Source: Dactylorhiza incarnata (Eukaryota; Streptophyta; Magnoliopsida; Asparagales; Orchidaceae). Taken from it: DNA of 64,000 nt. The stretch spans positions 1,798,001-1,862,000 of the forward strand of contig JAWHQI010000166.1 in the NCBI GenBank assembly GCA_033032865.1, in the 5' to 3' direction. The position numbers were made by a program, and so were the translations under genes. The notes beneath the pieces were generated by a model. It ran no database searches. It was not told where the DNA came from and worked only from the letters and a program-made list of their open reading frames with translations. Position 1 is the first letter of the stretch. The number at the start of each line of letters is the position of its first letter. This document shows, in pieces, positions 46,234 to 57,980 of this stretch.

Positions 46234-46973
46234 TGTACAACCCCATATTCATCGAGTGGGCCCCCGGGACCAAGGATCCAAAGGATGAACAAAGCATCAG
46301 GGGGGCATTCGCCCAAGTCAGAGGGTCATTCGCCGAGGATAGTGGAGGGGGCGAGTGCAATCCTCGTTCCTCAAGCACTCACCCGCCTAGGAGTTCAGAT
46401 GCGCGGGATGTCGGGCAAATGAGGGGCGGAGCCCCACTCGCCTAAGAGGCCATGGACTTGGTAAGTGGTGCCCTCACGAACCACTCGCCTAATAAGATCT
46501 AGAGAACCCAGTGTGTAGGTAGTCTGGCGAGTGGTGCCTTCACGAACCACTCGCCCAGAGGTGAATTTAACTAGATACCCATGGGGGTTGCCAATAGCCC
46601 TTCAAAACAGCGGAGTTTGGCTGTTAGCAGACTAGTTTTGGGTGCGTTTAGTAAAACTAAAAGGCAGAATGAGGCTATTTGCATACCAGATTAGAAAAAC
46701 TATAAATAGACACTTTATGGCACCATGGAGGAGATCCGATCATTGGGCTCTCTCCTCCTTTGTTTAATTTTGGTTGGTTCGTAGTGCCCTCCAAGGTGCT
46801 CAGTTGAGCATTGGTTTAGGAGGGGAAGCTCTCTAAGATCTTTCGGGTGTGTGGCGGGACCTCCTCGCTACAGATTTGGGTTTATTCATTTTTCTTCGTC
46901 AATAGTCAAGTGTTCCAGTAGGGGAGAAGTAGGTGTAGGCTATAAACCCTGTGGGCGGTTGACGGTTTCAACA
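46234..46973 (+). mobile_element. Tat 5' LTR (740 bp)
   Basis: The ends are tgtacaac and ggtttcaaca. TATA box ctataaataga lies at 46700-46710. A perfect 10-bp-arm inverted repeat, GGCGAGTGGT (46526-46535) and ACCACTCGCC (46546-46555), has a 10-nt loop. A diverged copy lies at about 46460-46490. Confidence 0.85.
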
Positions 46974-47097
46974 TTTTTGCTGCGGTGAGCATGGACCGTA
47001 GCCCATACAGGAAAATCTCAAGTTGAACTCCATGGCTGGAGATGAAGAAGAATGATCTGACCCAGGCCACTCGCCACCACTCGCGAGTGGGTTAATA

Positions 47098-48777
47098 ATG
47101 GGGATGTTTGAGGACTTCAAGCGAGAGGTCCTGCAGACCTTTCATCTCGCATTTGCCACCAAAAGTGAGTTTGATACAGCCATGGTCCCGATGGTAGCAT
47201 CCCAGCTGTTAGGCGAGAACGCACCAGGCCAGCAACCCGGGAAGGAAGTAGTGGCGAAAGGAAGTGGGTTAGACCTGCCGAGGCGACAGCTATTCCCCAG
47301 CCCAGCGAGTGTTGAGGTGTGTGAGCTGACTCCATGAGACTATACCACTCGCCGAGTGGGAGAAGGGAGCTCCTTTTGTGAGCTGATCATCTCTGCCTCA
47401 GTTCTGGAGGGTTCGGGGAACCGAAGATGTCTTACTACATAGGCAGGGAACCGAAAATGTCGAACGCTTTCAAGTGTTGATTATTTGCCACCACCTTGAA
47501 GGAGATGGCTCGAGACTGGTTTCACAAGCTGCCCTCGAGCTCGATCTACTGCTTTGAGGATCTGGGACGGTGCTTCCTTTTGAGGTTTTTGACATCTAAG
47601 AAGAGGAAGAAGGGAGCAAAATTCCTGTTCGCAGTCAAGTAGAGTGCAGAGGAGATGCTGGGGAGTTATGTGCATAGGTTCCACGAGAAAAAAACTCATG
47701 GACAATGAAGTGTCGGGCCACACCCTGATGCTTGCCTTCATCCTGGGGCTCCGCGATGTGTTCTTCAGAATAAAACTGAAGAGAGTGCCCCCAATTTCCT
47801 TTGAAGAGCTTATGGAGAGGGAGAAGAAGGAGATTGAGGGGGAGGCGGCGAACCCAATGTTTGCCAGAAAGTTGGCCAGGTTGGGCGGCGGAGAAGCGAA
47901 GGAGCAGGGAGGAGGAAGGTAGCATGAGGTGAGAAGGAGGGATGAACCTAAGGGTCAAGGGTCCCAGGGGCAGCAGCAGGGCAGGGGGTACTAGGAGCCT
48001 AACAACCGGCTAACCTGGAGGCCCCATGAAGGACTGGAGCAAGGTCAAGGAAGAGGATACCACGGAGGGGCGAATTTCCATGGGGGTCAAGGGCGGTTCA
48101 ACCCTCCGGGGTGGATACAGGGTCCAAAGCCACCTCTCCCCCCTCAGCAGCAAACCATGGCAGTTCGTCAAGGAAGAGGAAGGGGGATAGGAAATGGAAG
48201 AGGAGGAAGAGGAAGAGGCAGGGTGGCGTTGCCCTACTGTGACTTCCACCAAGAGGAGGTTCATGCGATGGCAACCTGCCCAGAGTTTTTAGAGATGAGG
48301 AGGATAAGGGGTCTGACACATCAGCAGCAATAGCCGGTGAGGATCGAAGAAGTACTACCTGGGGAAGGGGAGGATAAATGTGAGGATCGAGTTGATGTAA
48401 GAGCTTAAGTGGGGATCAGGGTGATCCATGGCGAGGTCGGTAATGAGGCCACTCGCAAGAAGAGACTTCAAACGATGTTCAGGAGAAGCATCATGTCAAG
48501 CTCCCAGAACTCGCCCCTTCTAGAAAAAATCACCTTCTCATCAGAAGACATGCCAGATTATGAGGATCCGTTCTATGATGCCTTGGTAATCCAGACGGCC
48601 ATAGAGAACTTCACGGTCTCCCGAATCTTGGTCGACAACACGAGCTCCATGAATGTGATCTTCAAGAAGGCTTTCGATGCGATGCAAGTGGAAGTGAAGA
48701 GAGTGCTGGCCTCGGATGGGTCGTTGTTTGGTTTTTCGGCAGAGAGGAAGGAGGTCGAAGGTGGAGTCGAGCTCTAG
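47098..48777 (+). pseudogene. Tat gag and protease start, degenerate
   Basis: The gag core is recognisable at 47490-47640 (TTLKEMARDWFHKLP, CFEDLGRCFLLRFLTS), with frameshifts and stops before and after. The knuckle near 48235-48290 reads YCDFHQEEVHAMATCPEF, the same as the nested copy at 56941 but with the Gly of the GH pair changed. The protease region (48409-48777) has VIHGEVG, RKKRLQTMFRR, DALVIQTAIENF and ILVDNTSSMNVIF. The usual Tat active-site region is LVDNGSS, so Gly is Thr here. The element is truncated right after. Confidence 0.75.
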
Positions 48778-48787
48778 GAGACATTGG

Positions 48788-49349
48788 TGTTGGATCTATA
48801 GGTGCCCTTAAAGGGGGGGGGGGTGAATAAGGGTTTTCAAAACTTATGTTATATTTTGAAATACTTGAAAAGCTAAGCGATTAAAATAGAGATAAGTCCA
48901 ACAAATTAAGTGAAATAAATAGAGACATGATTTTATTAATATGAAATGTAGGATTACAAAACTTGACTTCTTATAACGCTAGAAATCGAAGGCGAATAGT
49001 AAAAAGACTTTTTCATTTTCTATCATGACTCATACCCCCACGAACCGGTGGCTTTAGCCTATCCTGTCCGGATATAGCCTCAAGCTGCTCTAGCCAATCC
49101 TTCCCCAGATATGGCCTTGAGCACCACCTAGTTCTACTCCCTAGACCTAGTCGCCAACATGAGGCAAATTTCTGCCCTAAGTCCTACCCAGACCTAGTCG
49201 CGAGCACGAGGCAAATTTCTACGCGATTATAATAATAAAGAGAAAAAAACAATATGAAAAACTCCTTCTATGTGGATCTCTGAAGAAGTAGACGAAGACC
49301 TGCACACTATGATCATAGTCGAAGCGGTCTTTCGTCACGATAATGAAGC
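48788..49349 (-). mobile_element. TGTTGGATC-family LTR, left part
   Basis: It begins tgttggatc, runs through a nine-G run and the cctagtcgccaac blocks, and is interrupted at 49349 by the copia element. It continues at 63237-63309. It is homologous to 21717-22616 and to the LTRs of 31865-40630. Confidence 0.75.
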
Positions 49350-50508
49350 TGTTAAAAATTTCTGATTTGAATCGTTTAGGAGTAAGCAGGTGTTGCATCA
49401 ACTGAGTTAAAGCGAAACAACCACAATGCCACACAGCAACACAAGAAATTTTATTGAAACACAAACTTCATTTAGAGTGCGAGGTATACATGGCGAGACA
49501 TGATTCATCAGAATCACGAAAACAAATCTGGCGGCTAGACAAGCTGAGACCGCACAGACCGCTCGACTCCAGAAGTCGCCCGGCTTGACCTGAGATCGCA
49601 CGAACAGAAACCGGACAGACTGCCAGCACTGCAAGACCGCACCTCAGACCGTACGAACTGGAGCTTTATTGGAACGAAGAACTGAAGCTGTCGCCAGACC
49701 GCAACTCAGATCGCCTAACCGCTGAAGGTCGCATGATTGCTGAGCTCGCTGCGAATAGCACAAGAACGAACATAAACCAGTTCGCAGACTGACCACTGCC
49801 GAACTGTTTATTCAAGCCGCTGGGAATCACCAAGAAGAAGACCGCAACCTGCTGACCGCAAACTTGCGAACACAACAAATAGTCAACTCGCTTCCGAGAC
49901 CGCCCGACCTCAAAGTGACCGCACGAATTAACCCAGGCTCAGTTCTTACAGTTCTCGTTAGGAATGACGGGCTCTGCACCTCTATTTATAGGCGGGTAGA
50001 CGGATGTCATCACCGCACAGGAGAGATACAATCACCACCCATCAGATCGCCAGCGGTCTCATAAGGCAAACCGCGCGACGACACTACTTGGACGGCCATC
50101 CGACCAAGACGCAGATCAGCAGACAGGTCGCGTACAGGTCGCGCGAACATGAGACCGCGCACAAGCTGCATGGTCACAAAGGTACTCCTTCCTTAGAACA
50201 CCAGGAGCAAACCAGGAACCATCTGGCCGACTTAGAACAAGTCTCCAGATCGCCAAGCACAAACCGCCCGGACAGGCGGTCACACATAGGAACAGACCGC
50301 CCGGTCTTCCAATAAAGAAGACAGGCCAACCAGCACACCAACTCGGGAACAGACCGCAGCTACTAAGAACAAATCGGAAGAACTAGCAGTCCGCCAGAAC
50401 AGACCGGCAGAGCCAGACCGGCAGAAAACAAGAACAAGCCGCGCGGTCTCGGCGGTCTCCCAAAATCAGAACGCCCAGTATCCTCCACTTCACTTCAAAA
50501 TTTTAACA
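49350..50508 (-). mobile_element. copia 3' LTR (1159 bp)
   Basis: It is bounded by tgtta and taaca. TATA box (reversed) lies at 49982-49991. Many gcggtct/agaccgc words lie in U3 (50000-50490). It differs from the 5' LTR by scattered substitutions and small indels, by eye about 4-5 percent. Confidence 0.88.
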
Positions 50509-52250
50509 CTCCCCCTTGAAGTGGGAAGTGGAGACTAGCCCGAGTAAACTTCGCAATCGGGTAAACGGTCCCTTCGCCAGTGGATTTGTGAAGATGTCTG
50601 TGACATTGTCCGCACTCCGAACATGCTCGACCATAAGAGATCCTCCAAACACCTTTTCACGAATGAAATGGTGCTCAATCTCAATATGCTTGGTCCTCGC
50701 ATGACAGACTGGATTGTTAACCAGCTTGAGAGCACTCTCATTATCCCCGCGTAGCATAGTGGGACCTCGAACCTCCTCATGAACGTCCTCCACCAACCTC
50801 CTGAGCCAAACGGCTTCCTGAGCTGCCAAGGCCGAAGCCTTGTATTCCGCTTCTGTGGTAGATACGGACACCGAGTCCTGCTTTTTGCTGCACCAAGAGA
50901 TAGCTGTGGGGCCCGTCATAAAGACATAACCAGACGTTGATCTCCGATCATCCACGTCTCCCCCGTAGTCAGCATCCATGTATCCATGCAACTCCAAGCT
51001 TGACCCTCTCCTAAATAGGAGACCCAAATCAGAGGTCGACTTCACATATTTCAGAATCCCTTTTGTCGCCAGAAGATGAGGCTTTCGTGGCTCCGCCATG
51101 TACCGACTCACTTTGCCAACTGCATAAGCAATATCAGGCCTCATGATGGTCAAGTAAATCAAGCTCCCAACAAGAGCTCGGAACACCAACGGATCAGATA
51201 GAACTCTTCCCTCATCCTTCCGAAGTTTGTGATGCTGTTCCAGAGGTATAGAGCTGCTCTTCCCTTCTTCCATGCCAAATCGTTGAATGATCCGCTCCGC
51301 ATATCCTTCCTGAGAAACGAGCACTCCGCTCTCCCGCCTCTGGAGCTCGAGTCCAAGGAAATGGTGAAGCTCCCCCAGATCCTTCATCTCGAACCTGATA
51401 GCAAGCTCAGCTCTCAGCCTTGCTACCGCCTCCTTCGAATTCCCGGTGACAATTATGTCATCCACATACAACAACACAATAACCCGAAGCGCCCCTCCTT
51501 CTTGACAAACAAGCTAGAATCAGAGTCTGAAGCAAAAAACCCGCAGAATAAGAGATACTCCGCGATCTTTCCATACCACGCCTGAGGCGCTTGCTTCAAC
51601 CCATATAAAGCCTTATTCAGTTTGCAGACGTAGTCCGGATTATCCTCCGAGATGAACCCTGGTGGCTGGATCATGAAGATATCCTTGCCAATCTCTCCGT
51701 ATAAGAAAGCATTCTTAACATCAAGCTGCCAAATCTCCCATCCACAAGATGCCGCCAAAGCAATAACAAATCAGACCGAAGTCATCTTTGCCAATGGACT
51801 AAATGTCTCATCATAATCTTCACCATACTGCTGTGAGAACCCGCGAGCTACAAGGCGAGCCTTGTATCGCTCGATCGTGTCGTCAGCTTTCTTCTTGAGC
51901 TTGTAAACCCATTTGCATGTTACAGGGGTAATGCCCTTAGGCCTGGGCACTAGAGACCAAGTCTCATTCTTCTTGAGAGCATCCATCTCTTCTTGCATAG
52001 CAATATCCCACTGCTTCACGCCTTTGGCTTTCTCAAAGCTCGACGGCTCCCTCTCATCCAAGGGACCAGCGAAGAAACATGAGACGAAGCTCACCATGTT
52101 TCCTCCTGTGTATCGATCTAGTGGCTTGATAGTCCTCTTCGACCTCCTAAGAGGTTGCACCTGACTAACCACCTCCTCAGCTGCTTCTTCTGTGCAAGCT
52201 CCTCTTCCAGACGAACTTGGAGCATCGCTCCCCCTGCTTCTAGAACCTGA
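50503..52250 (-). pseudogene. copia RT and RNase H (3' part of pol)
   Basis: It continues the reading of 59623-61963 exactly at the nested insertion (EASG then SRSRGSDAP). RT begins DRYTGGNMVSFVSCFF; the region of KARLVARGFSQQYGEDYDETFSPLAKM is intact. A frameshift lies at about 51765. DVKNAFLYGEI and YGLKQAPQAWY follow, then a second shift near 51470 and YVDDIIVTG. RNase H with the TKHIEIEHHFIREKV end runs to 50503. Catalytic residues are present but the frame is broken at two points. Confidence 0.88.
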
Positions 52251-54164
52251 TGTTGAAACCGAGACTTGCGAACAAGACTTAGTCTCTGTGGAGTTCGGGG
52301 CCCTCAGCTAGCCGAGGGGCGACCAATCCTTACTCCTCCCAAGGGAGAGCTCTAGGTTGAAGGTGTTGGAACTAGGAACTGGACCAAGGGCTTAGTGGGG
52401 AGGTCCCGCCACATACCCGAAAGTTCCCTAGGAACTTCCCCTCCCAAACCACTACTAAGCTTGGGCACCACTGGAGGCTCTCCTCACCCCCTAGAGAGAC
52501 TTGGGGAGGGAGAGAGAGAGGGAGAGAGCTAGCCTAGAATGAGATCCCTCCAAATGGTGCCCCCTTGGTCCTATTTATAGGATTTCTGAAGTTGGGCTGC
52601 AAATAGCCGGAAACTGGTCTGCTAGATTACCAAAATACCCTTGTACTGGGCTGCAGATAGTCAAATCCCGCTACTCTTGGGCGCTAAACGCAGACCGCCT
52701 ACCCAGCTTGGAGCTGGGCGAGCCGGAGGCCTCCCCGGCCTCCCCGGCTCGCCCCCACAAGGCTCTGGGCGAGCCGGAGGCCTCCCGGCCTCCCCGGCTC
52801 GCCCCCACGTTGGGTGCGTTTAGACATCCCTCCCGGTGAGGTCTCGCTGGGGTGCATTTAGACACCCCTCCTGGCTGCCGGACTAGGGAGCAGGGGCGAG
52901 TGGAGCTCGTCCCCTGCTGCTGGGCGAGCCAGAGGCCTCCCCGGCCTCCCCGGCTTGCCCCCACTAGTCTCTGGGCGAGCCGGAGGCCTCCCGGCCCTCC
53001 CGGCTCGCCCCGACAAGGTTCTGGGCGAGCCGGAGGCCTCCCGGCCCTGCCAGCTCGCCCCCCACAAGGCTCTGGGCGAGCTGGAGGCCTCCCGGCCCTC
53101 CCAGCTCGCCCACACAAGGCTCTGGGCGAGCCGGAGGCCTCTCGGACCTCCCAGCTCGCCCCCACAAGGTTTAGGGCGAGCCGGAGGCATCCCGGCCCTC
53201 CCAGCTTGCCCCCACAAGGCTCTGGGCGAGCCGGAGGCCTCCCGGCCCTCCCATCTCTCCCCCACAAGGTTCTGTGCGAGCCAGAGGCCTCTCGACCCTC
53301 CCAGCTCGCCCCCATAAGGTTCTGGGCGAGCCGGAGGCTTCCCCGCCCTCCCAGCTCGCCCCCACAATGCTCTGGGCGAGTCGGAGGCCTCCCGACCCTC
53401 CCAGCTCGCCCCCACAAGGTTCTGGGCAAGCCGGAGGCCTCCCGGCCCTCCCAGCTCGCCCCCACAAGGCTCTGGGCGAGCCGGAGGCCTCCTGGCCCTC
53501 CCAGCTCGCCCCCCACAAGGCTCTGGGCGAGCCGGAGGCCTCCAGGCCCTCCCAGCTCGTCCTCACAAGGCTCTGGGCAAGCCGGAGGCCTCCCGGCCCT
53601 CCCAGCTCGCCCCCACAGGGTTCTGGGCGAGCCGGAGGCCTCCCGGCCCTCACAGCTCGCCCCCACAAGGCTCTGGGCGAGCCTAAGGCCTCCCGTCCCT
53701 CCCAGCTCGCCCCCACAAGGTTTTGGACGAGTCGGAGGCCTCTCGGCCCTCCCAGCTCGCCCCCACAAGGCTCTGGGCGAGCCGGAGGCCTCCCGGCCCT
53801 CCCAGCTCGCCCCCACAAGGTTCTGGGCCAGTCGGAGGGCTCCCGGCCCTCCCAGCTCGCCCCCACAAGGCTCTGGGCGAGCCGAATGCCTCCCGGCCCT
53901 CCCAGCTCGCCCCCACAAGGTTCTGGGCGAGCCGGAGGCCTCCCGACCCTCCCAGCTCGCCCCCACAAGGCTCTGGGCGAGCCGGGAGCCTCCCGGCCCT
54001 CCCCCGCTCGCCCTCACAAGGGAACAGTCCTGGGATGCGCCCCTCAGACTCGACTCCCACCAAATGCTCACCCCTCCTCCTCCTGGGGTCGCGCCCTTTG
54101 GAAACATTGGGCCTAAAAATATCTTGGGCCTCGGGGGCCCACTCGGCGAATACAGTGTTGTACA
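52251..54164 (-). mobile_element. Nested Tat 3' LTR (1914 bp)
   Basis: The ends, minus orientation, are TGTACAAC...GGTTTCAACA. TATA box ctatttatag (reversed) lies at 52571-52580. U3 is filled by the 50-bp array (about 52715-54010). Without the array it is close in length to the other Tat LTRs. Confidence 0.85.
52715..54010. repeat. 50-bp GC-rich array in nested Tat 3' LTR, about 26 copies
   Basis: The unit contains gagccggaggcctcccggcc and ctcgcccccacaaggctctg. Neighbouring units often alternate ggctct and ggttct, hinting at a 100-bp higher-order unit. Open frames of several hundred codons on both strands are repeat artefacts. Confidence 0.95.
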
Positions 54165-54289
54165 CAATCCCCGCTCTTTTCGAGCGTGGCTCACGCTCAG
54201 AAAGAAATGTCCAACCCTGCATATTCGACGAGTGTCGCTGGGAACCCGGTTATCGGTGCTATCTCGAAAAAAACACAGCGCCTCCTCGA

Positions 54290-55600
54290 GAGGTCCTCCA
54301 ACCCTGCCGGCTAGCGAGAGCCTGGCCAGCGAAGCCACCTCGGGGGAAAAACTCTTAACCTCCCCGAGAGTCCTTCCTACCCTGTCGGCTAGCGAGAGCC
54401 CGGCTAGCGAAGCCACCTTGGGGGAAAAATCAACCTCCCCGAGAGGCCTTCCTACCCTGCTGGCTAGCGAGAGCCCGGCTAGCGGAGCCACCTTGGGGAA
54501 AAAACTCAACCTCCCCGAGAGGCCTTCCTATCCTGCCGGCTAGCGAGAGCCCGGCTAGCGGAGCCACCTCGGGGAAAAACTCTACCTCCCCGAGAGGCCT
54601 TCCTACCCTGCCGGCTAGCGAGAGCCCGGCTAGCGGAGCCACCTCGGGGAAAAAACTCTTAGCCTCCCCGAGAGACCTTCCTACCCTGCCGGCTAGCGAG
54701 AGCCCGGTTAGCGGAGCCACCTCGGGGGAAAAACTCAACCTCCCCGAGAGGCCTTCCTACCCTGCCGGCTAGCGAGAGCCCGGCTAGCGGAGCCACCTCG
54801 GGGAAAAAACTCTTAGCCTCCCAGAGAGGCCTTCCTACTCTGCCGGCTAGCGAGAGCCCAGTTAGCGGAGCCACCTCGGGGGAAAAAACTCTTAGCCTCC
54901 CCGAGAGGCCTTCCTACCCTGCCGGCTAGCGAGAGCCCGGCTAGCGGAGTCACCTCGGGGGAAAAAAACTCAGCCTCCCCGAGAGGCCATCCTACCCTGC
55001 CGGCTAGCAAGAGCCCGGCTAGCGGAGCCACCTCGGGGAAAAAACTCTTAGCCTCTCCGAGAGGCCTTCCTACCCTGCCGGCTAGCGAGAGCCCGGCTAG
55101 CGGAGTCACCTTGGGGGAAAAATTCAGCCTCCCCGAGAGGCCTTCCTACCCTGCCGGCTAGCGAGAGCCCGGCTAGCGGAGCCACCTCGGGGGAAAAACT
55201 CTTAGCCTCTCCGAGAGGCCTTCCTACCCTGCCGGCTAGCGAGAGTCCGGCTAGCGGAGTCACCTCGGGGGAAAAAACTCAGCCTCCCCGAGAGGCCTTC
55301 CTACCCTGCCGGATAGCGAGAGCCCAGCTAGCGGAGCCACCTCAGGGGAAAAACTCTTAGCCTCCCTGAGAGGCCTTCCTACCCTGCAGGCTAGCGAGAG
55401 CCCGGCTAGCAGAGTCACCTCGGGGGAAAAAACTCAGCCTCCCCGAGAGGCCTTCCTACCCTGCCGGCTAGCGAGAGCCTGACTAGCGGAGCCACCTCGG
55501 GGAAAAAACACTTAGCCTCCCCGAGAGGCCTTCCTACCCTGCCGGCTAGCGAGAGCCCGGCTAGCGGAGCCACCTCGGCGGTAAAACTCTTAACCAACAT
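54290..55600. repeat. 77-bp satellite, about 17 copies
   Basis: cctccccgagaggccttcct recurs every 77-78 bp (for example 55283, 55361, 55438, 55516). Inside each unit ccggctagcg occurs twice. The unit shares the gctag...agagcc...agcgg...cggg skeleton with the 86/89-bp family next to it. Confidence 0.93.
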
Positions 55601-56190
55601 GAGTCTCCTGCCTCGCCAAGTGAATCTCCTGTCCTACCAGCTAGATGGGAGCCTGGTCAGCGGTCTCTGCTCGGGGCCTTAACCAATATGAATCACCTGC
55701 CACACCAAGTGAATCTCCTATCCTGCCAGCTAGATGGGAGCCTGGTCAGCGGTCTTTGCTCGGGGCTTTAACCAATATGAATCACCTGCCTCACCGAGTG
55801 AATCTCCTGTCCTGCCAGCTAGATGGGAGCCTGGTCAGCGGTCTCTGCTCGGGGCCTTAACCAATATGAATCACCTGCCTCACCGAGTGAATCTCCTGTC
55901 CTGCCAACTAGATGGGAGCCTGGTCAACGGTCTCTGCTCGGGGCCTTAACCAATATGAATCACCTGCCTCTCCGAGTGAATCTCCTGTCCTGCCAGCTAG
56001 ATGGGAGCCTGGTCAGCAGTCTCTACTCGGGGCCTTAACCAATATGAATCACCTGCTTCACCGAGTGAATCTCCTGTCCTGCCAGCTAGATGGGAGCCTG
56101 GTCAGCGGTCTCTGCTCGGGGCCTTAACCAATATGAATTACCTGCCTCTCCGAGTGAATCTCTTGTCCTGCCAGCTAGATGGGAGCCTGG
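55600..56190. repeat. 89-bp satellite, about 6-7 copies
   Basis: Units with ccagctagatgggagcctgg and ggtctctgctcggggcctta repeat at 89-bp spacing. The reverse complement aligns with the 88-bp satellite at 1-1034. Confidence 0.93.
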
Positions 56191-56830
56191 TCAGCGGGCC
56201 AGCATCGGGGCTAAGTACCTTGAGACTCTCCTGCCACCGAGCGATCCTCGTACCTGCCAGCTTGATGGGATCCTGGTCAGCGGGCCAACATCAGGACTAA
56301 GTACCTTGAGACTCTCCTGCCACCGAGCGATCCTCGGACCTGCCAGCTTGATGGGAGCCTAGTCAGCGGGACAGCATTGGGGCTAAGTACCTTGAGACTT
56401 TCCTGCCACCGAGCGATCCTCGGACGTGCCAGCTTGATGGGAGCCTGGTTAGCGGGCCAGCATCGGGGCTAAGTACTTGGAGACTCTCCTGCCACCGAGC
56501 GATCCTCGGACCTGCCAGCTTGATGGGAGCCTGGTCAGCGGGCCAGCATCGGGGCTAAGTACCTTGAGACTTTCCCGCCACCGAGCGAACCTCGGACCTG
56601 CCAGCTTGATGGGAGCCTAGTCAGCGGGCCAGCATCGGGGCTAAGTACCTTGAAACTCTCTTGCCACCGAGCGATCCTCGGACCTGCCAGCTTGATGGGA
56701 GCCTGGTCAGCGGGCCAGCATCGGGGCTAAGTACCTTGAGACTTTCCTGCCACCGAGCGATCCTCGGACCTTCCAGCTTGATGGGAGCCTGGTCAGTGGG
56801 CCAGCATCGGGGCTAGGTACTTGGGAACTT
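56190..56830. repeat. 86-bp satellite, about 7 copies
   Basis: The word ctaagtacctt lies at 56211, 56297 and 56383 (86 bp apart), with gatgggagcctggtcagcgg shared with the 89-bp family. The last units join gag-flanking sequence at about 56830. Confidence 0.92.
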
Positions 56831-56940
56831 TCACTACATTAATCATCACATTACATGCAAGAAAAAACTAAGTAAACAACCAAACTACATGAACTTAAGG
56901 GTGGAGAGAAGAAACTAAGCACTTAGACAAACTTGGTATC

Positions 56941-57858
56941 CTACTGCCGAGGGTGGTCTCCCTCATTCCCATTTGGTTGTTGTTGTTGTTGCACCAAACC
57001 CCTTGCTTCCTTCAATTCCAAGAACTCAGGGCAGGTGGTTGTCGCGTGGCCTTCCTCATCATGGAGGTCACAATAGGGTAACTCCACCCTACCCCCTCTT
57101 CCTCTTCTTCCTGCTTTTCTAACTCTCCTCCTTTTTTCCCAGCCAATCGTCATGGTCTGTTGAGGCAGTGGAGGGGATGCCCTTGGCCTCTGCCCCTACC
57201 TAGGGGGGTCAACCCCCTCTTCCTGGAAGTTGTCTTCCTCTTGGTCGAACTTTCTCTTGGGAGCACTTACTCTTCCCCCCTGCTGCCTTGCCTCTGGCTC
57301 ACTCAGCTTGGCCAGCCTTCTCGCGAACTCCGGGTTGGCCTCCTCACTCTCAACTTCTTCTGCCACCCTTTCCATCAACTCTTCAAAAGACAAAGGAGCT
57401 CTTCTCTTGAGGTCCATCTTGAAGAAGCCCTCCCGCAGCCCCAACGTGAAGGCAAGCTTGAGGGTGTACCCGGGCACTTCTTGGACGAGGAGAACCTCAT
57501 CCCCGAACCATTCCAGATAGTGAGCCACCGACTCCAATGGCTCTTGCATGATCTTGAAAAGTGCTTCGGCATCTTTCTTCCTCTTCCTTGACGTCGAGAA
57601 GCGTAGCAGGAAAACTCGGCGTAAGTCTTCGAAGGCATAGATGGATCCCGCAGGGAGCTGGTGGAACCAATCTCTAGCCTTCTCTTTCAGAGTTGTCACG
57701 AAGAGTCGACACTTGAAAGCGTCCGTTATGGACCTAATGGAGACCATGTCTTCAAACCACTGCAGGTGCAGGACGGGGTCATCCATGTCGGAGTAGTGAG
57801 ACATCTCCAACCTTCCGAACCCCTCTGGAACTGGGGCCGAGAGGATCAGCTCACACAA
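56941..57858 (-). pseudogene. Tat gag of nested element
   Basis: A 220-codon frame (57858-57196) contains the gag core FKCRLFVTTLKEKARDWFHQ, then FEDLRRVFLLRFSTS, GYTLKLAFTLGLREGFF and LSFEELMERVAEEVE. A stop at about 57196 separates it from 57153-56941, a basic stretch followed by the knuckle YCDLHDEEGHATTTCPEF and a Gln run. The N-terminus appears truncated by the same deletion that removed the LTR end. Gag would assemble the particle. It is better preserved than 47098-48777. Confidence 0.8.
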
Positions 57859-57980
57859 AGGACTTCCTATGCTCGCCCCCCTTTGGGGCTGGGCGAGATG
57901 GGGTTTGACACATCCCCACCCGCCCTCTTGGAGCTGGGCGAGTGGGGGTCTGGGACCTCCCCACTCGCCCCCTTGGGAGT

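Larger units (their letters stand above)
46234..48787 (+). mobile_element. Tat element, 5' part
   Basis: It comprises an LTR (46234-46973), leader, gag and the beginning of protease in plus orientation. It then breaks off at 48787, where a TGTTGGATC-family LTR starts. The flanking 5 bp before the LTR is attca; the partner duplication is outside the window. Confidence 0.78.

Noticed and set aside
49864..50315. Arg/Thr-rich plus-strand frames in the copia LTR
   Set aside because: They are LTR U3 sequence with repeated agaccgc words. The element is in the opposite orientation and the frame is not shared at the protein level with the other LTR beyond DNA identity.
52671..54543. Long open frames (over 550 codons) on both strands
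   Set aside because: They are the 50-bp GC-rich array translated. Frames are open on both strands at once, the peptide is a simple repeat, and the array lies inside an LTR.
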